Source: Acanthosepion lycidas
Lineage: Eukaryota; Mollusca; Cephalopoda; Sepiida; Sepiidae
Assembly (NCBI GenBank): GCA_963932145.1
Contig: OZ010593.1
Span: forward strand, 36,730,411 to 36,794,410
Length of the DNA: 64,000 nucleotides
Reading direction: 5' to 3'
Every line of letters starts with the position of its first letter. Position 1 is the stretch's first letter. Positions 24,980-36,369 of the stretch are shown here, piece after piece. The translations under genes were made by a program, and so were the position numbers. The notes beneath the pieces were generated by a model. That model was not told the DNA's origin. It searched no databases and was given only the letters and a program-made list of their open reading frames with translations.

Positions 24980-25552
24980 CGCAAGCTGGGATGTGAGAAA
25001 CATGCGCAAAGGTCTATCGTCAGGAAATTGGTGACACGCGCAAAACTGCAGTGATTGATTGTGAGGTATGCGCAGTGAACATTTAAGTGGCAGCTCTGAA
25101 GGAAACGTGACTTTTTGACAGTGGATTTCTGCACCTTCTGGCAGAGTAGAGGGATGGATGAAAGCATAAGGAGTTAGATTCTTAACGTTACTCCAAGTAC
25201 TTGATGATCGCATTTATCCAGAAACCTAATGTGGATTTAAGGTTAAGAGATCAATAAATGATAGTTAACAACAGATTCACTATACATTGTCTTTATCGAT
25301 CTCTCAAAAGCATCCGATCTTGTTAGCAGGAAATGTGTGTTTTAGTTACTAACGAAAATTGGCTGTCACTCAAAGTTGATGAGCATCATTAACTTCATTC
25401 ACGAGAAGACAAAGGATATAATACCTATCATGGTAAAAACTGAATGCCCTGCACAACACACAAAGGCGTAAAACGTCGATGCGTTTTAACATCGGCATTG
25501 TTTGTCATCTTCTTTTCCATTTTACTGAACATTTTGGTTCAGACAATACGAA

Positions 25553-25553
<1 letters not shown>
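24980..25553 (+). pseudogene. RTE-type LINE, internally deleted (endonuclease plus RT)
   Basis: Plus-strand text ~25035-25140 reads KTAVIDCEVCAVNI and VAALKET, matching the TALID.EL..LNIDI.AL.ET start of an AP-type endonuclease. At 25285-25555 it reads VFIDLSKASDLVSRKCVF, LTKIGCHSKLMSIINFIHE, and in another frame GVKRRCVLTSALFVIFFSILL, matching the F.D..KAFD.V.R..L...L.K.GCP.K...I and GVKQGCVLAPTLF RT motifs. KAFD is KASD and GCVLAP is RCVLTS. The frame changes and is cut by a (TA)n tract at 25554. Inactive. Confidence 0.65.

Positions 25554-25604
<51 letters not shown>
25554..25604. repeat. (TA)n microsatellite interrupting a LINE
   Basis: About 25 TA dinucleotides directly after the RT text. 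On the minus strand it follows, by about 50 bp, a CTGATGA-stem-loop motif at 25660-25680. Confidence 0.9.
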
Positions 25605-25607
<3 letters not shown>

Positions 25608-25959
25608 AAGCAATGATAAAAATGTCCAACTTGCCTCGCCTGGGATCTAAGACCAAGGACCTCACAGTCCTCATCAGAGGAAAACAGTTTGTTGTTGACG
25701 CAGCTCTGACCACGCACCGAAATTGAGAAAGAGAGTATTGGACAATAATCAGTTGACCTTGCGTACCAAACTAAAAAGTATAGCAGCAGAACTTGGACGA
25801 CATACGCTAAGCAGGAAAACCATCTGAAAAGCTTCCCTCCCAGGTATCTGCGATATAGCCCCAGAATCAGGCGAGAGGCAAAATTAACTACATTGGAACA
25901 AGCAGATTCCTGGAGCATTCATCTTCTACTCTGTCAACTTCGTCTTTCATAGAATGAAT

Positions 25960-26330
25960 GTCCTATACCGAAAGACATCCTGTACAGTGGACTAACCAAG
26001 TCACAGCGTCCAGTAGACCACAAGTAGATCTGGAACTCATGTGCGGATGCAGCAACTGGTGCCATGATGTTCAAGGAGAAGTTATGAAGAGTGAGATAAA
26101 CGAAAACCAATTGTTATTGATGATCAGAAGACAATGCAGGAAGTAAAGAGAGCAGTGAGAAACCTTCATTCCATATTTCAGCTTCTTCTGACACATATCT
26201 AGAAGAGTATGTCATACAAATATTGGACAGTTAATTCACTCTAGATGCTGCTCACAAAAGGTAGAGATTTTGACCAAACAGGATGCCGCCATTATCTTGC
26301 GAGATAAACGGAAGCCTACTACCTATTAGA
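25960..26330. other. Possible retroelement text, not assigned
   Basis: Somewhat higher GC than the surroundings, with short frames. No motif I can name. Confidence 0.3.
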
Positions 26331-26386
26331 TTATTTCCATTTTCAGTATTGAACCAATAAATGCGAAAATATTATCCAATATTTTA

Positions 26387-26387
<1 letters not shown>

Positions 26388-26455
<68 letters not shown>
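26388..26455. repeat. (TA)n-(GA)n microsatellite
   Basis: TA run to ~26432, then GA run. Confidence 0.95.
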
Positions 26456-26679
26456 CGTAAGCAAATCAAATAAGTAGGTATTAGCAATTGTATATGCGCG
26501 CTAGCGTGCATACACAGGTAAACAAATAAATATTTACCAAATTTACTTAATAAATTATTAGTAAACATAATTAGTAAACATAACAGTGCTTGATGTGGTT
26601 AGACAGAACTAAGAAATATATCTTAATAAATATACATATATCTTTATTTGGGATGCGATTTAAGTTTCGTTCGGCCTTT

Positions 26680-26683
<4 letters not shown>

Positions 26684-26758
<75 letters not shown>

Positions 26759-26780
26759 TGTGTGTGTGAGTGTGTGTGTA
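26684..26780. repeat. (TA)n-(TG)n microsatellite
   Basis: TA run to ~26723, then TG run with a few GAGTG interruptions. Confidence 0.95.
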
Positions 26781-26789
26781 CTTCTCTCA

Positions 26790-28325
26790 ATGAAAGCCTT
26801 ATTTAATCTGAAGGAGTCCTTTCGTGCAATGAAACGCTCCACATAGAAATTTTTCCATTTTGCCGTTCATATCTGAATATGTATATCAATTCTATAAGTT
26901 TCCGTGCACGTTTTCCAAAACAAATATCCTATTTGCATTGGTCCTAATATGATGAGGTCATTAATAGTTGTCTTTCCCTGATTTTTTTCCATCCACCGCA
27001 CAAATCCTTTTCCAATAGAAAAGTTCACGCGGCCTTTGCCGTCTGATTCTGAAAGAAAACGCCAAACCAATGTTTTTCAGAATGATTGATGTCGATATTT
27101 AGTTTGAATGCATATTCTTTTCGTAGTGACGTGAGAAAATTGGTGAAACCCAAGACAAAATTGTCGATAAGTAAAACTCCTCTTCATTATTGCGGTTGCC
27201 AGATTGTGGTATCTTTTGATGCTACTGTGATAATATTTCAACCAACAGTTCAAATACAGTGTCCGTTAATTTTCAGTCGGAATTTTTATAAATATATTTA
27301 TTAATGCATTGTTTTAGTATATGTAAAACCTCTTCATTTTTTCAAAAAGCTTAAGATCTTCTTTTTTTCTTGTTATGTCTATGTTTTCACTTTGTCCAGC
27401 CGAGTGGGAAAAATTAATTAACGATATTCTAAGATAAATATCTTATTCCGGCAAACTGGTTTAAGATAAACTGATGGGAGCGAATGTAGACAAAGGCATT
27501 GCTAGCGTGAATGAGATCTAAGATCTCAGATATATATCTTTGGTAATGGGTACGTTCATAAAATATCTAACTATTGGTTAGGGGAATGATTTTTGTAGAT
27601 TTGCATTCATTAGATCCTTCTATTATCCGCGATATTTTTCATGACTAAAATATAGTTTTGTTATAATTTCCTAGTAGGCTCCTTTTCATAATATAAATAC
27701 TGTGTAAAAACATTGTCATCTCAGAAAAATTGTTACTGCCGTATGAACTCGCAAAAGAAGAATTATTCTTACCATCCAAAATATTGTTGGTCGTTAAATG
27801 ACCTCCAAATGGTTGACAAACTGTTAAAAATAAATAAATAAATCGTTTATACCATTAACCCTTAACAAGATATTCTTTACTTTAGTAGAGAACCATCCAA
27901 AACAGGATTCTACCTCATGGATAGTTTGCCTTTGGGACAGGATTTTTGAGTTGAAAGATTCATTTTAATGTCCAGAACATTCCATTTTTGTGATATCTGA
28001 TCCAATTATAGCCTTCCTAAATATGATAGGCTTATCTACATGTTAATTTCCAAAAGCTAAATAGAGTTCCATATGTACAACGTTTAAAAAAAATGATCTT
28101 ACAAGTGTGGCAAATTCGTAGGCATAATTTATGAAGGAATCTAGTATCATTGTTTCTTGTTATTTTCATTTCAACGCCTTCCTAATTAGATTTGAGATAC
28201 TTGCAATGTTTTGGCTTTTTTCGGTAATTCTTCTTGAAGGTTACATTCTTATTTTTTTAGCAATTTCTTCTTCCTATTTCGCAGTTTTATTTGCAACAGT
28301 AATTGGACTTCTATATACATTATAA
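26790..28325. other. Spacer, no gene recognised
   Basis: AT-rich. Short frames at 26867 (-), 27086 (+) and 28131 (+) have no recognisable family content. Confidence 0.45.
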
Positions 28326-28330
28326 TGTGA

Positions 28331-28331
<1 letters not shown>

Positions 28332-28394
<63 letters not shown>
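28332..28394. repeat. (TA)n microsatellite
   Basis: About 31 TA dinucleotides, then GTGCG-rich sequence to ~28420. Confidence 0.95.
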
Positions 28395-28397
<3 letters not shown>

Positions 28398-28764
28398 TTT
28401 GTGCGTGCGTGTGCGCGCGCGAATGTGCATATCGGGACAGATAGTGGAATTATCGTGGTTTGGATAACAAATATAGAAGGAGGCCAGTTCTGAATTCAGG
28501 ACCGATATGTGAGACCCACCCCTCAAAACTTAGCGGCTACGAAAACCACACCCGCTTTACCCATTATAGTGAGGTTACGACCCTATACTCTACCGGTGTG
28601 TCTAAATGGGGAACTGCAACGCTTAATACTTCTATAAATATTTTCATAAAAATGAAATTAAGCTTTCCTTGTTGGTACCTCGCCTTCACGTTTCGCAGAT
28701 CGTTTTCATTATTTTACTCCTAAAATTGCTCGATGTAACCGTAAGTTTTATCTTAAGAGTGAAT

Positions 28765-28863
28765 AACTAAAAAATACCTACATCATATAATCAAAGCAGA
28801 ATAAAGAAAGAAAGGAAAAAGAAAGAAAGAACGAAAAAAGAAAGAATGAAAGAAAGGAAAAGA
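28765..28863. repeat. 99-bp segment duplicated at 30793-30891
   Basis: AACTAAAAAATACC ... GAAAGGAAAAGA is repeated 2028 bp downstream with a single C/G difference by direct comparison. It includes purine-rich GAAA text and a unique ATCATATAATC part. Confidence 0.9.
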
Positions 28864-29265
28864 TTCGGGAGATCTGGTTCCGCTTCATACTTCCCGGCCA
28901 AGTATGGTCTTTATTTTATAGGAATAGTTTGAACACAAATCGTAAGTGAGCAAACACAGGCGATCCCATTGTTCAATTAAGTAGACCACGTGACTATAGA
29001 GGATGCATATTGATGGGAGGTAGCGTGTGTCTAACTGATCACCATTTCTAGTCTATCCTCTATTAATATATGAACCGTTATACTCCACACTGTTCACTAT
29101 ACTATTGCTTTATTCAGATCACTATACTGATTACTGTTCGAACGAGTATTATCGAGTAAGTACTATCAGTGAGAGTGATGTTCGAAAGCGCCTGACACCG
29201 TATTGTTCAACAGCGTTACTATAGTTGTATCTGCGATTACAAAGTCTCTACTACAACGAACATTA

Positions 29266-29335
29266 CGAAAGTGACAACGAGTATTTGTTGACATCACAAA
29301 AGTGACAACGCATGTTCGGTGACATCACAAAAATA
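29266..29335. repeat. Short direct repeat
   Basis: Two ~35-bp copies of AAAGTGACAACG(A/C) ... GTTG/GGTGACATCACAAAA. Confidence 0.7.
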
Positions 29336-29475
29336 TTAAAAAGTCTAAATGAAATTTAAATCGTCACCTGAACGCCTTTCTTTATCGTCCTTTCTATCAA
29401 CAAAGTTTTCTCTGTTTCTTTCAACTATCAGTAATCCTTAATCTTAATGACGTCTTCGCCAAGCTTGGAATGAAA

Positions 29476-29477
<2 letters not shown>

Positions 29478-29543
<66 letters not shown>

Positions 29544-29684
29544 GAAATGTAGTCTTAAGATGTGCTATATTTATGGGATAAAGTGCTCAATATCAGAGAT
29601 AGAGCGTGTGCAACTATAAAAGTGAACATAGAAGTCAACACTTAGAGGAGACAGTTTGTTTCACACTAGATGCAATCGTCAGGC

Positions 29685-29724
<40 letters not shown>
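29478..29724. repeat. (TA)n tracts flanking a unique 150-bp segment
   Basis: TA runs at 29478-29540 and, with CA, at 29688-29724. The minus strand of the intervening segment carries CTGACGA...GTGTGAAAC, a degenerate hammerhead-like core. Confidence 0.85.
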
Positions 29725-30619
29725 AATTCGGCATACTTTCACGGCTCGACTACGAAGAATTTTACAATCAATCATGGTTCTATTTTGCTTGATTGTGAAG
29801 CTTGATTATGAAGCTTTTCATAGCTGAGCGATCAAATTACGTTGAATTTGATGATAGTTTCTCCTGAATAGGGGCGGTTTGAAAGCTGCATATTTTTTAT
29901 TAACTTTTTCTCAAGTAGATAGGCCGATACACGAAATAAATAGTGTTTAGAATTAACGTAGCGTCTATTCAAATATGTATATCCACAAAAATAAAATTTG
30001 AAGTAATAAAAATACATCGGACCCCAAAATCCATTAATCCTCTCTTTTTACAAGTTAATCTCGCAATCTCTTCTTAATGTCGCTCGTTTCGTCCTCATTG
30101 TGCCTACTTTTATTTTTTATTTTTTTTGCAAAATATTAACCAAAAATTAAATCTATATCCAACTTGTAAATAATGTAAAGTGATTCGATGTTGAATAGTG
30201 GTTAGCTAGTTTGTATTGTTACCTAGTTTAACAATTCTAGTGATGCTGAGTTGTAAGCTCACTAAGAGTCCTTATCTCGTGGGTGTTTTAGCAAAATAAT
30301 CTAATGATTACACGGTTAAGTCATATTTCAAATTTATTGCTTTACGTTCAGGTTTTACCAATTTTTATGCTGGTGCATAGGGAAAATGACTATAAACTGG
30401 CGGATAGTCTGTGTGATGGGCGGAATTTTAAACAGGTATAACTAGTAGGTCATAGATGTGTGACTTTGAAGGAAGCGTAAAGTTAATTAAATAAGATTGT
30501 GAATAGAAGTAAGTGGATAAAAATAATTGATTTAGAAGGAAATCAAATCAGTTATAAAAGTGTGGAGAAATAGAGGAACATGGGTGCAGACGTATGAAAA
30601 TAACTAAGGTGTAAAAAAA

Positions 30620-31484
30620 GAATGAATGAAAGAAAGAAAGAAAGAAAGATCGAAGAGATATAAAGAAAAGAACAACCAAAGAGATTGACATCAAAGAATG
30701 AAACCAAAAGAAAGAAAGAAAAAAAGAAAGAAAGAAAGAAAGAAAGAAAGAAAAAAAAAGAAAGAAAGAAAGATCGAAGCGATAAAATGAACAACTAAAA
30801 AATACCTACATCATATAATCAAAGGAGAATAAAGAAAGAAAGGAAAAAGAAAGAAAGAACGAAAAAAGAAAGAATGAAAGAAAGGAAAAGAAATATTGTA
30901 GCAACAAAATGAACAAAATAAAATCAAAGAATGAAACCATAAAAAGAGAAAGAAAGAAAAAAAAAGAAAAAAGAAATATTAAAGCAACAAAATGAATAAG
31001 CAATAAGAAAGTAGCCTGAAAGAATGAAATCAAAAGACATAAAGAACGAAAAGAAAAAAACAGAAAACGAAAAAAAATGACATTAGAAAATGAAACAAAA
31101 AGAAAACTAAACATGAAATTTAATCCGAAAAATATAGAAAAAGCGATTGACAGCAAATGAATTGAATTAAAAGAAAGAAAGAAGGGCATAGAAATGCCGA
31201 GTGTACAGATTTGAAATTATGAAAGAAAGAAAGAAAGAATGAAAGACAAAGGGTTCAAAGAAAGAAAGAAAGAAAGAAAGAAAGAAAAAAAGAAAGAAAG
31301 GAAGGAAGACAGACAGAGAAAGAGTTCAAAGAAAGAAATGTAAAGGTTTCAAAGAAAGAAAGAAAGAAAGAAGGAATGAAAGAAAGAAAGACAAAGGGTT
31401 CAAAGAAAGAAAGTAAGAAAGAAAGAAAGAAAGAAAGAAAGACAGACAGACAAAGAGTTCAAAGAAAGAAATGTAAAGGTTTCA

Positions 31485-31516
<32 letters not shown>

Positions 31517-31555
31517 AAAAAAGAAACAAACAAACAAACAAAGACAAAGGGTTCA

Positions 31556-31610
<55 letters not shown>

Positions 31611-31711
31611 GAAGACAGACAGACAAAGAGTTCAAAGAAAGAAATGTAAAGTTTTCAAAGAAAGAAAGAAAGAAAGACAAAGAATTCAAAGAAAGAAATG
31701 TAAAGGTTTCA

Positions 31712-31763
<52 letters not shown>

Positions 31764-31929
31764 AAAAAAGAAAGAAAGGAAGGAAGACAGACAGAGAAAG
31801 AGTTCAAAGAAAGAAATGTAAAGGTTTCAAAGAAAGAAAGAAAGAAAGAAAGAAAGACAAAGGATTCAAAGAAAGAAAGAAAGAAAGACAGACAGACAAA
31901 GAGTTCAAAGAAAGAAATGTAAAGGTTTC

Positions 31930-31976
<47 letters not shown>

Positions 31977-31993
31977 CAAAGACAAAGGGTTCA

Positions 31994-32048
<55 letters not shown>

Positions 32049-32149
32049 GAAGACAGACAGACAAAGAGTTCAAAGAAAGAAATGTAAAGTTTTCAAAGAA
32101 AGAAAGAAAGAAAGACAAAGAATTCAAAGAAAGAAATGTAAAGGTTTCA

Positions 32150-32205
<56 letters not shown>

Positions 32206-32235
32206 AAAGAAAGAAAGAAAGAAAAGAAAGAAAAG
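30620..32235. repeat. Compound GAAA satellite with higher-order structure
   Basis: GAAA/AAAG tetranucleotides with inserted phrases such as GACAGACAGACAAAGAGTTC and AAATGTAAAGGTTTC. The block from GAAGACAGACAGAC at 31611 recurs at 32049 (438 bp apart) with the same downstream order. The 299-codon plus-strand frame (31376-32275), rich in K-E-R-K-K, is a consequence of the tetranucleotide repeat and is not called as a gene. Confidence 0.9.
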
Positions 32236-32239
32236 TCAT

Positions 32240-34045
32240 AGAAATATAAAGAAAGAAGAAGTGACTAGAGACTGAACAAAAGGAATGGAACCAAATAAAA
32301 ATAAAGAGTGAATAAAAGGGAGATCGAAAAAAAGTTTCTAATTTCATAAACAAACTGAATTGAAGACAGACAAGTAATAGATTTGTGAGTATAATCGGAC
32401 AAAAAGAAAAAAAAAACAGAATGGTTTCAGAAAGTGAAGATGAGTGAAAGGGAAAAATAGCGAAATCTATAGAAGGAAAACTGACTGAATAAATTAGAAA
32501 AGTTTAGTTGCATAAATATGAAAGAAGAAAGAATTAAAAATGGGAAGATTCATTAAATCAAATAAATAAATCAAAATGTTTAATCGCATAAATAAAAAGA
32601 ATGAATAAAGATTGAAAGAAAAAGATAAGCTGTCTCATCGGGAATAAAAGGAAATCTAGTTTAATAAGATGTGAATAACGTCTTCTTGCGTGGGATGAAT
32701 GAAACAAAGGGGGAAAGTTTCCTAATTGAAACTAATATATATATATATATATAAGGAAGTAGACAAATGAGAAAGAGGGAATGATGATATTTATTTGAAT
32801 GAAAAAGTAAAAAGGATATAAACGAAAGAATGAACTCTAATCAAAAAAGCAAATGAAGCATACACAATCGCTAAATAAAGGAAAAACGAAAAAATGTCTA
32901 ATCGAATGAAAAAGTGTAATCGAATCAAAAAATATAGACGGAAAAAGCTGGACAAAAACAAAAAAAAAACAGGCAAGATGAAAGAGGAAAGAAAGAAAAA
33001 AACAATAAAAATAGAGTTGAATGAAAATTAAAAAAAGATTTTTTTAAAAATTTAAATGAAGTGGGAAAAGAAAGAAAAATAAATCCCATTGAAGAATAAA
33101 AATGTGGACTGGAAAAACAAAATCGTTATTTTCCCATCTCAAATTCAAAATTTTGATTTAATCCTAATTTGCTGGGTCACCTGCTTTTATAATTAATAGA
33201 AAATAGATTTTCTTCTGAAATTCATGGAAGTCAATCAAATTGAAAAATATAATCATTTTCCTCATTTCCATGACGCTGTCTTTCACAATGAAATTTATTT
33301 TCGCGTTGAACAAAGTTTCTTTTCACCTCTTCATTTAGCAAACGACGAAATATTTCTCCAGTAGAAACAAATCAAAGTCAGTGCAATCGAAAGGATTTCC
33401 AATAAATGTCTACGAATATGCCTGCTGTGAGAATTGTTTATAAATAGATCCTTAGCTGGATACTTGATGATCGCTCAGTGCCTTATAATATAAGTGCATT
33501 CACTTTTTCAGAAATGATCTTGAAATTTGTCGGGAATACGGGATGGAAAATAAGGAATGTTGTGTTCATGCCTCTCAGTTGATGCAGTGTGTTGTTAGAA
33601 AAAGTTCGATTTATTGGAATCTACACTTCAAATTAGAATTTTTTTTTTTTTTGCTTTGTCAAACATTACTGCACTAATTTGTGAGTTTTTGTATGTATTT
33701 GAAATATCTACCTGCCTATCTGTCTATCTCTTTGAAATATAAGTAGATAATAATAAAATAATATATAGCGCCCACTACGAATAAAAAGTAAGAACAATGG
33801 AAACTATTATTATACAACTGTTTTAATTTTTATGGCTTATCAACCCATGCAGTCATTTAAAGCCGAAACATATTTTTGATTGTACCGAATAATTACTTTT
33901 TGCTAGTGAATTTAACAATTTTTTTTTTTTTTTTTTTTTTTGAGAATAACAAAGATTTTTCCAGCTAGATGTCTTTCAATTTGGGACAGGATATCGGGAG
34001 AAAGAGAATAGGGGGATCATAACATTTTCAAAAGTATTTGCGCAT
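32240..34045. other. Purine-rich then AT-rich spacer
   Basis: Continues A/G-rich with decayed GAAA text to ~33010, then AT-rich DNA. No gene or transposon end identified. Confidence 0.5.
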
Positions 34046-34049
34046 ATGC

Positions 34050-34134
34050 GAATATAGCGAATCCAAATGGAATTCGAACGTGACACTCCGATTTCTTATT
34101 CCGAACTTCTATCCATTAAACCACCCGCACGTCC
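34050..34134 (-). mobile_element. tRNA-derived SINE head
   Basis: The minus strand begins GGGACGTGCGGGTGG, has A-box-like GGTGGTTTAATGG and B-box-like GTTCGAATTCC about 35 nt later, the spacing of a tRNA promoter. The body is not alignable to the 2.9-kb family, so it may be another SINE family. Confidence 0.6.
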
Positions 34135-34229
34135 CATTTATGCGCACATGAAACAACTCGCATGAAATAAAATGTCATCCACCAAAAGAGAGGATATTTT
34201 AAAGTGTGTCAAATGTTTAATGTGCGTAT

Positions 34230-34265
<36 letters not shown>

Positions 34266-34275
34266 GTAATAATAA

Positions 34276-34447
34276 TCGCACATTACAAAGAGATTTGTCT
34301 ATGTAAAATGCGTGTGACCTTATGGATTCTTTTTTGTTTTGTTATTTTTGCAAAAACGATTAGTGAAAAATGTCATGAAGCTATTTCTGACCTTACATCT
34401 CTAGTTGGGACCCAGAAGGAAACGTGAGTACAACAGTAATCAAAGAA

Positions 34448-34480
<33 letters not shown>
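34276..34480 (+). mobile_element. 3' end of an RLE-type LINE with (AAT)n tail
   Basis: Contains CATGAAGCTATTTCTGACC ... GGGACCCAGAAGGAAACG followed by AATCAAAGAAATT and (AAT)n. This matches the 3' UTR of the next copy (35805-35910). Another (AAT)n run lies upstream at 34231-34275. Confidence 0.7.
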
Positions 34481-34482
<2 letters not shown>

Positions 34483-35910
34483 GCTTATAAGTACCTAGGA
34501 ATTAGCAAAGGAGATGGCACCTCTAAATGAAGGAAAAAATAAAAAAAGGAGTACTACAGGCGTGTACTAAATACCGAGCTAAACTCAAAAAACAGAATAT
34601 CAGCCATAAACACATTGGCTGTCCCTGTGATGCAATACAGCTTTAATGTCCTTAACTGGACCATAGCTGAAATTAAGCAAATGGACGCCAAAACGAGAAA
34701 GCTTCTCACTTGCTACCGCATGCATCATCCCAAACCTGATGTTGATCGTCTGTATGTGCCCAAACCCGAAAGAGGCAGAGGATTAGTTCAACTAGAACTG
34801 TCCTACAAAACTACAACAATTGGCCTCCAAAGATACGTGGAAACTACAGAAGACTGGATGATGGTATGCGTCAAGGAACATGAAAGTAGTAAGCGTCTTT
34901 ACTCCGTAATAAAAGAAACCAACAAATTCAAAATGGAATTTCAAATGGGCGTAGAGATGCAACTACAGCACAATACACCGGCTGAAACTGCAAAATACTT
35001 GAAAAAGACAGCAAAGACGAATGCAACCGACCAGATACAGAAGCGATGGCAAGATAAACCGCTTCATGGCCAATACTCTGCCCGTACCAAACAAGCTGAC
35101 GTAAACAAAACCCGTACCCATCAGTGGCTACGTAGTGCAGGGTTGAAAGCTGAAACTGAAGGTTTTATCCTTGCTGCACAGGACCAATGCTTGCTAACTA
35201 GGAATTATCAAGAACATATACTAAAATATTGTGTTAGCCCAAAATGCAGATTCTGTGATAAATATCCAGAAACGATTGATCATACATGTATGAATATAAA
35301 ACCCGGCATGACAGAGTGGGCCAATATCTGCACTGGAAAATCTGCAACTTCTACAGGAAGGAAACTGAAAGAAACTGGTATGAACACCACCCAGACCCGG
35401 TTACGGAGATACGACCTGTTACAATTCTATGGGACTACACAATACACACTGACAAAACAATCAAAGCCAACCGCCCAGATATTGTTATTAAAGACCACAA
35501 ACAAAAACAGTACCTCCTTGTTTATATGGCAGTCCCTGCTGACTGCAATGTATCTTTGAAGATATTCAAAAAGCTGTCAAAATACAATGACCTTGAAATA
35601 GTAATCTCAAAAATGTGGCATATGGGAATATCAACGATCGCTGTTGTAGTTGGGGCCCTAGGACTGGTTGGAAAAGATTGCAGTAGACTAATTGAAGGGA
35701 TTCCTGGAAGTCCATGCCTCAAGGAGATACAAAAAATTGTTCTGACTAGTAAAGCCCACACTTTACGAAGGGCTTTTTCTATGTAATTTTTTTTTTATTC
35801 AGTGGAAAGTGCCATGATGCCATTTCTAACCTTAGGTCCCTGGGCAGGACCCGAAAAGAAATGAATACACATCAGAAATCAAAGCAAATATAATAATAAT
35901 AATAATAATA
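34481..35910 (+). mobile_element. 5'-truncated RLE-type LINE with (AAT)n tail
   Basis: Starts directly in the (AAT)n tail of the preceding copy and ends with its own 3' UTR and (AAT)n at ~35889-35910. Same family as 4685-8570 and 43325-46695. Confidence 0.8.
34540..35788 (+). pseudogene. C-terminal half of RLE-LINE pol, frameshifted, catalytic Asp lost
   Basis: From 34615 the frame reads VMQYSFNVLNWTIAEIKQMD, then PERGRGLVQLELSYKTTTIG, then THQWLRSAGLKAETEGFILA, and a zinc knuckle start CRFCDKYPETIDH (C-x2-C-x8-H). Near 35285 a frameshift, with loss of the S-G-C-P part, breaks the knuckle; the other frame continues RHDRVGQYLHWKI, WYEHHPDPVTEI, TIKANRPDIVIKDH and WHMGISTIAVVVGALGL to a stop at ~35787. 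Known: R2/NeSL-type LINEs end in CCHC plus a PD-(D/E)xK nuclease. Here the PD is kept (35472-35480) but the Asp of the L-I-D segment is Tyr (35523-35525). The RT catalytic region is missing. This copy cannot act alone. Confidence 0.8.
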
Positions 35911-35929
35911 CGTATAAAATATATGATAC

Positions 35930-36360
35930 ATTCTTTTTCTGGTGCAGTCAAATTCTTTCCATCCATTTCTGTTATTCATATCTCTACCCAATTCTTTCTT
36001 TCTGATTGAGGTGTATTCTGTTTTAACAATATAAGATCTTGCTGGTTTACCTTTAGATTTTTTCCCAAAATTTGGACCCCATATTATAATATGATCGACA
36101 ACAACTTGTTTACTTCTCCAGAAATGGCGAGTAAGCTGCATTCATCAAGCGTGTCCGCAATCTTCGGAAATTTTAATTGGTCATATGTTGTTTCCAGCTG
36201 ATAGTTAGGACTGTTCTCACTAATCGATTGCTCGCAGTATATTTTTGTCAGGGATTTAATTAATCTCCAACTGCTTGTAAAAAGGCTATCTTTACTGTTG
36301 ACCTAAAGTTTTGAATTTTCATATATTTTTCTTTTTTTCACTTCTAGGTGACATGCATTT
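35930..36360 (-). pseudogene. LINE C-terminal remnant, converging on the RLE-LINE tail
   Basis: The minus strand reads FWRSKQVVVDHIIIWGP, then GKKSKGKPARSYI and ELGRDMNNRNGWKEF. This resembles the tail of LINE ORF2 proteins (L.W.P.HG.R..GRP..TY.D ... M.DR..W). Upstream text to 36360 is in several frames. The element ends toward the (AAT)n at 35889-35910. Confidence 0.4.
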
Positions 36361-36369
36361 TTGATAGTA

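Noticed and set aside
25655-25685. CTGATGAGGAC...GTCC on the minus strand as a second good hammerhead
   Set aside because: Core and stem II fit, but TTGG follows where GAAA is required, and no stem I pairing was found.
28395-28600. tRNA-like head on the minus strand near 28.5 kb
   Set aside because: The A box is passable but the B box (GGTCCTGAATTC) deviates too far, and no second copy was seen.
31376-32275. 299-codon lysine/arginine/glutamate-rich open frame
   Set aside because: Generated by GAAA tetranucleotides; composition and periodicity follow the DNA repeat, with no other domain.
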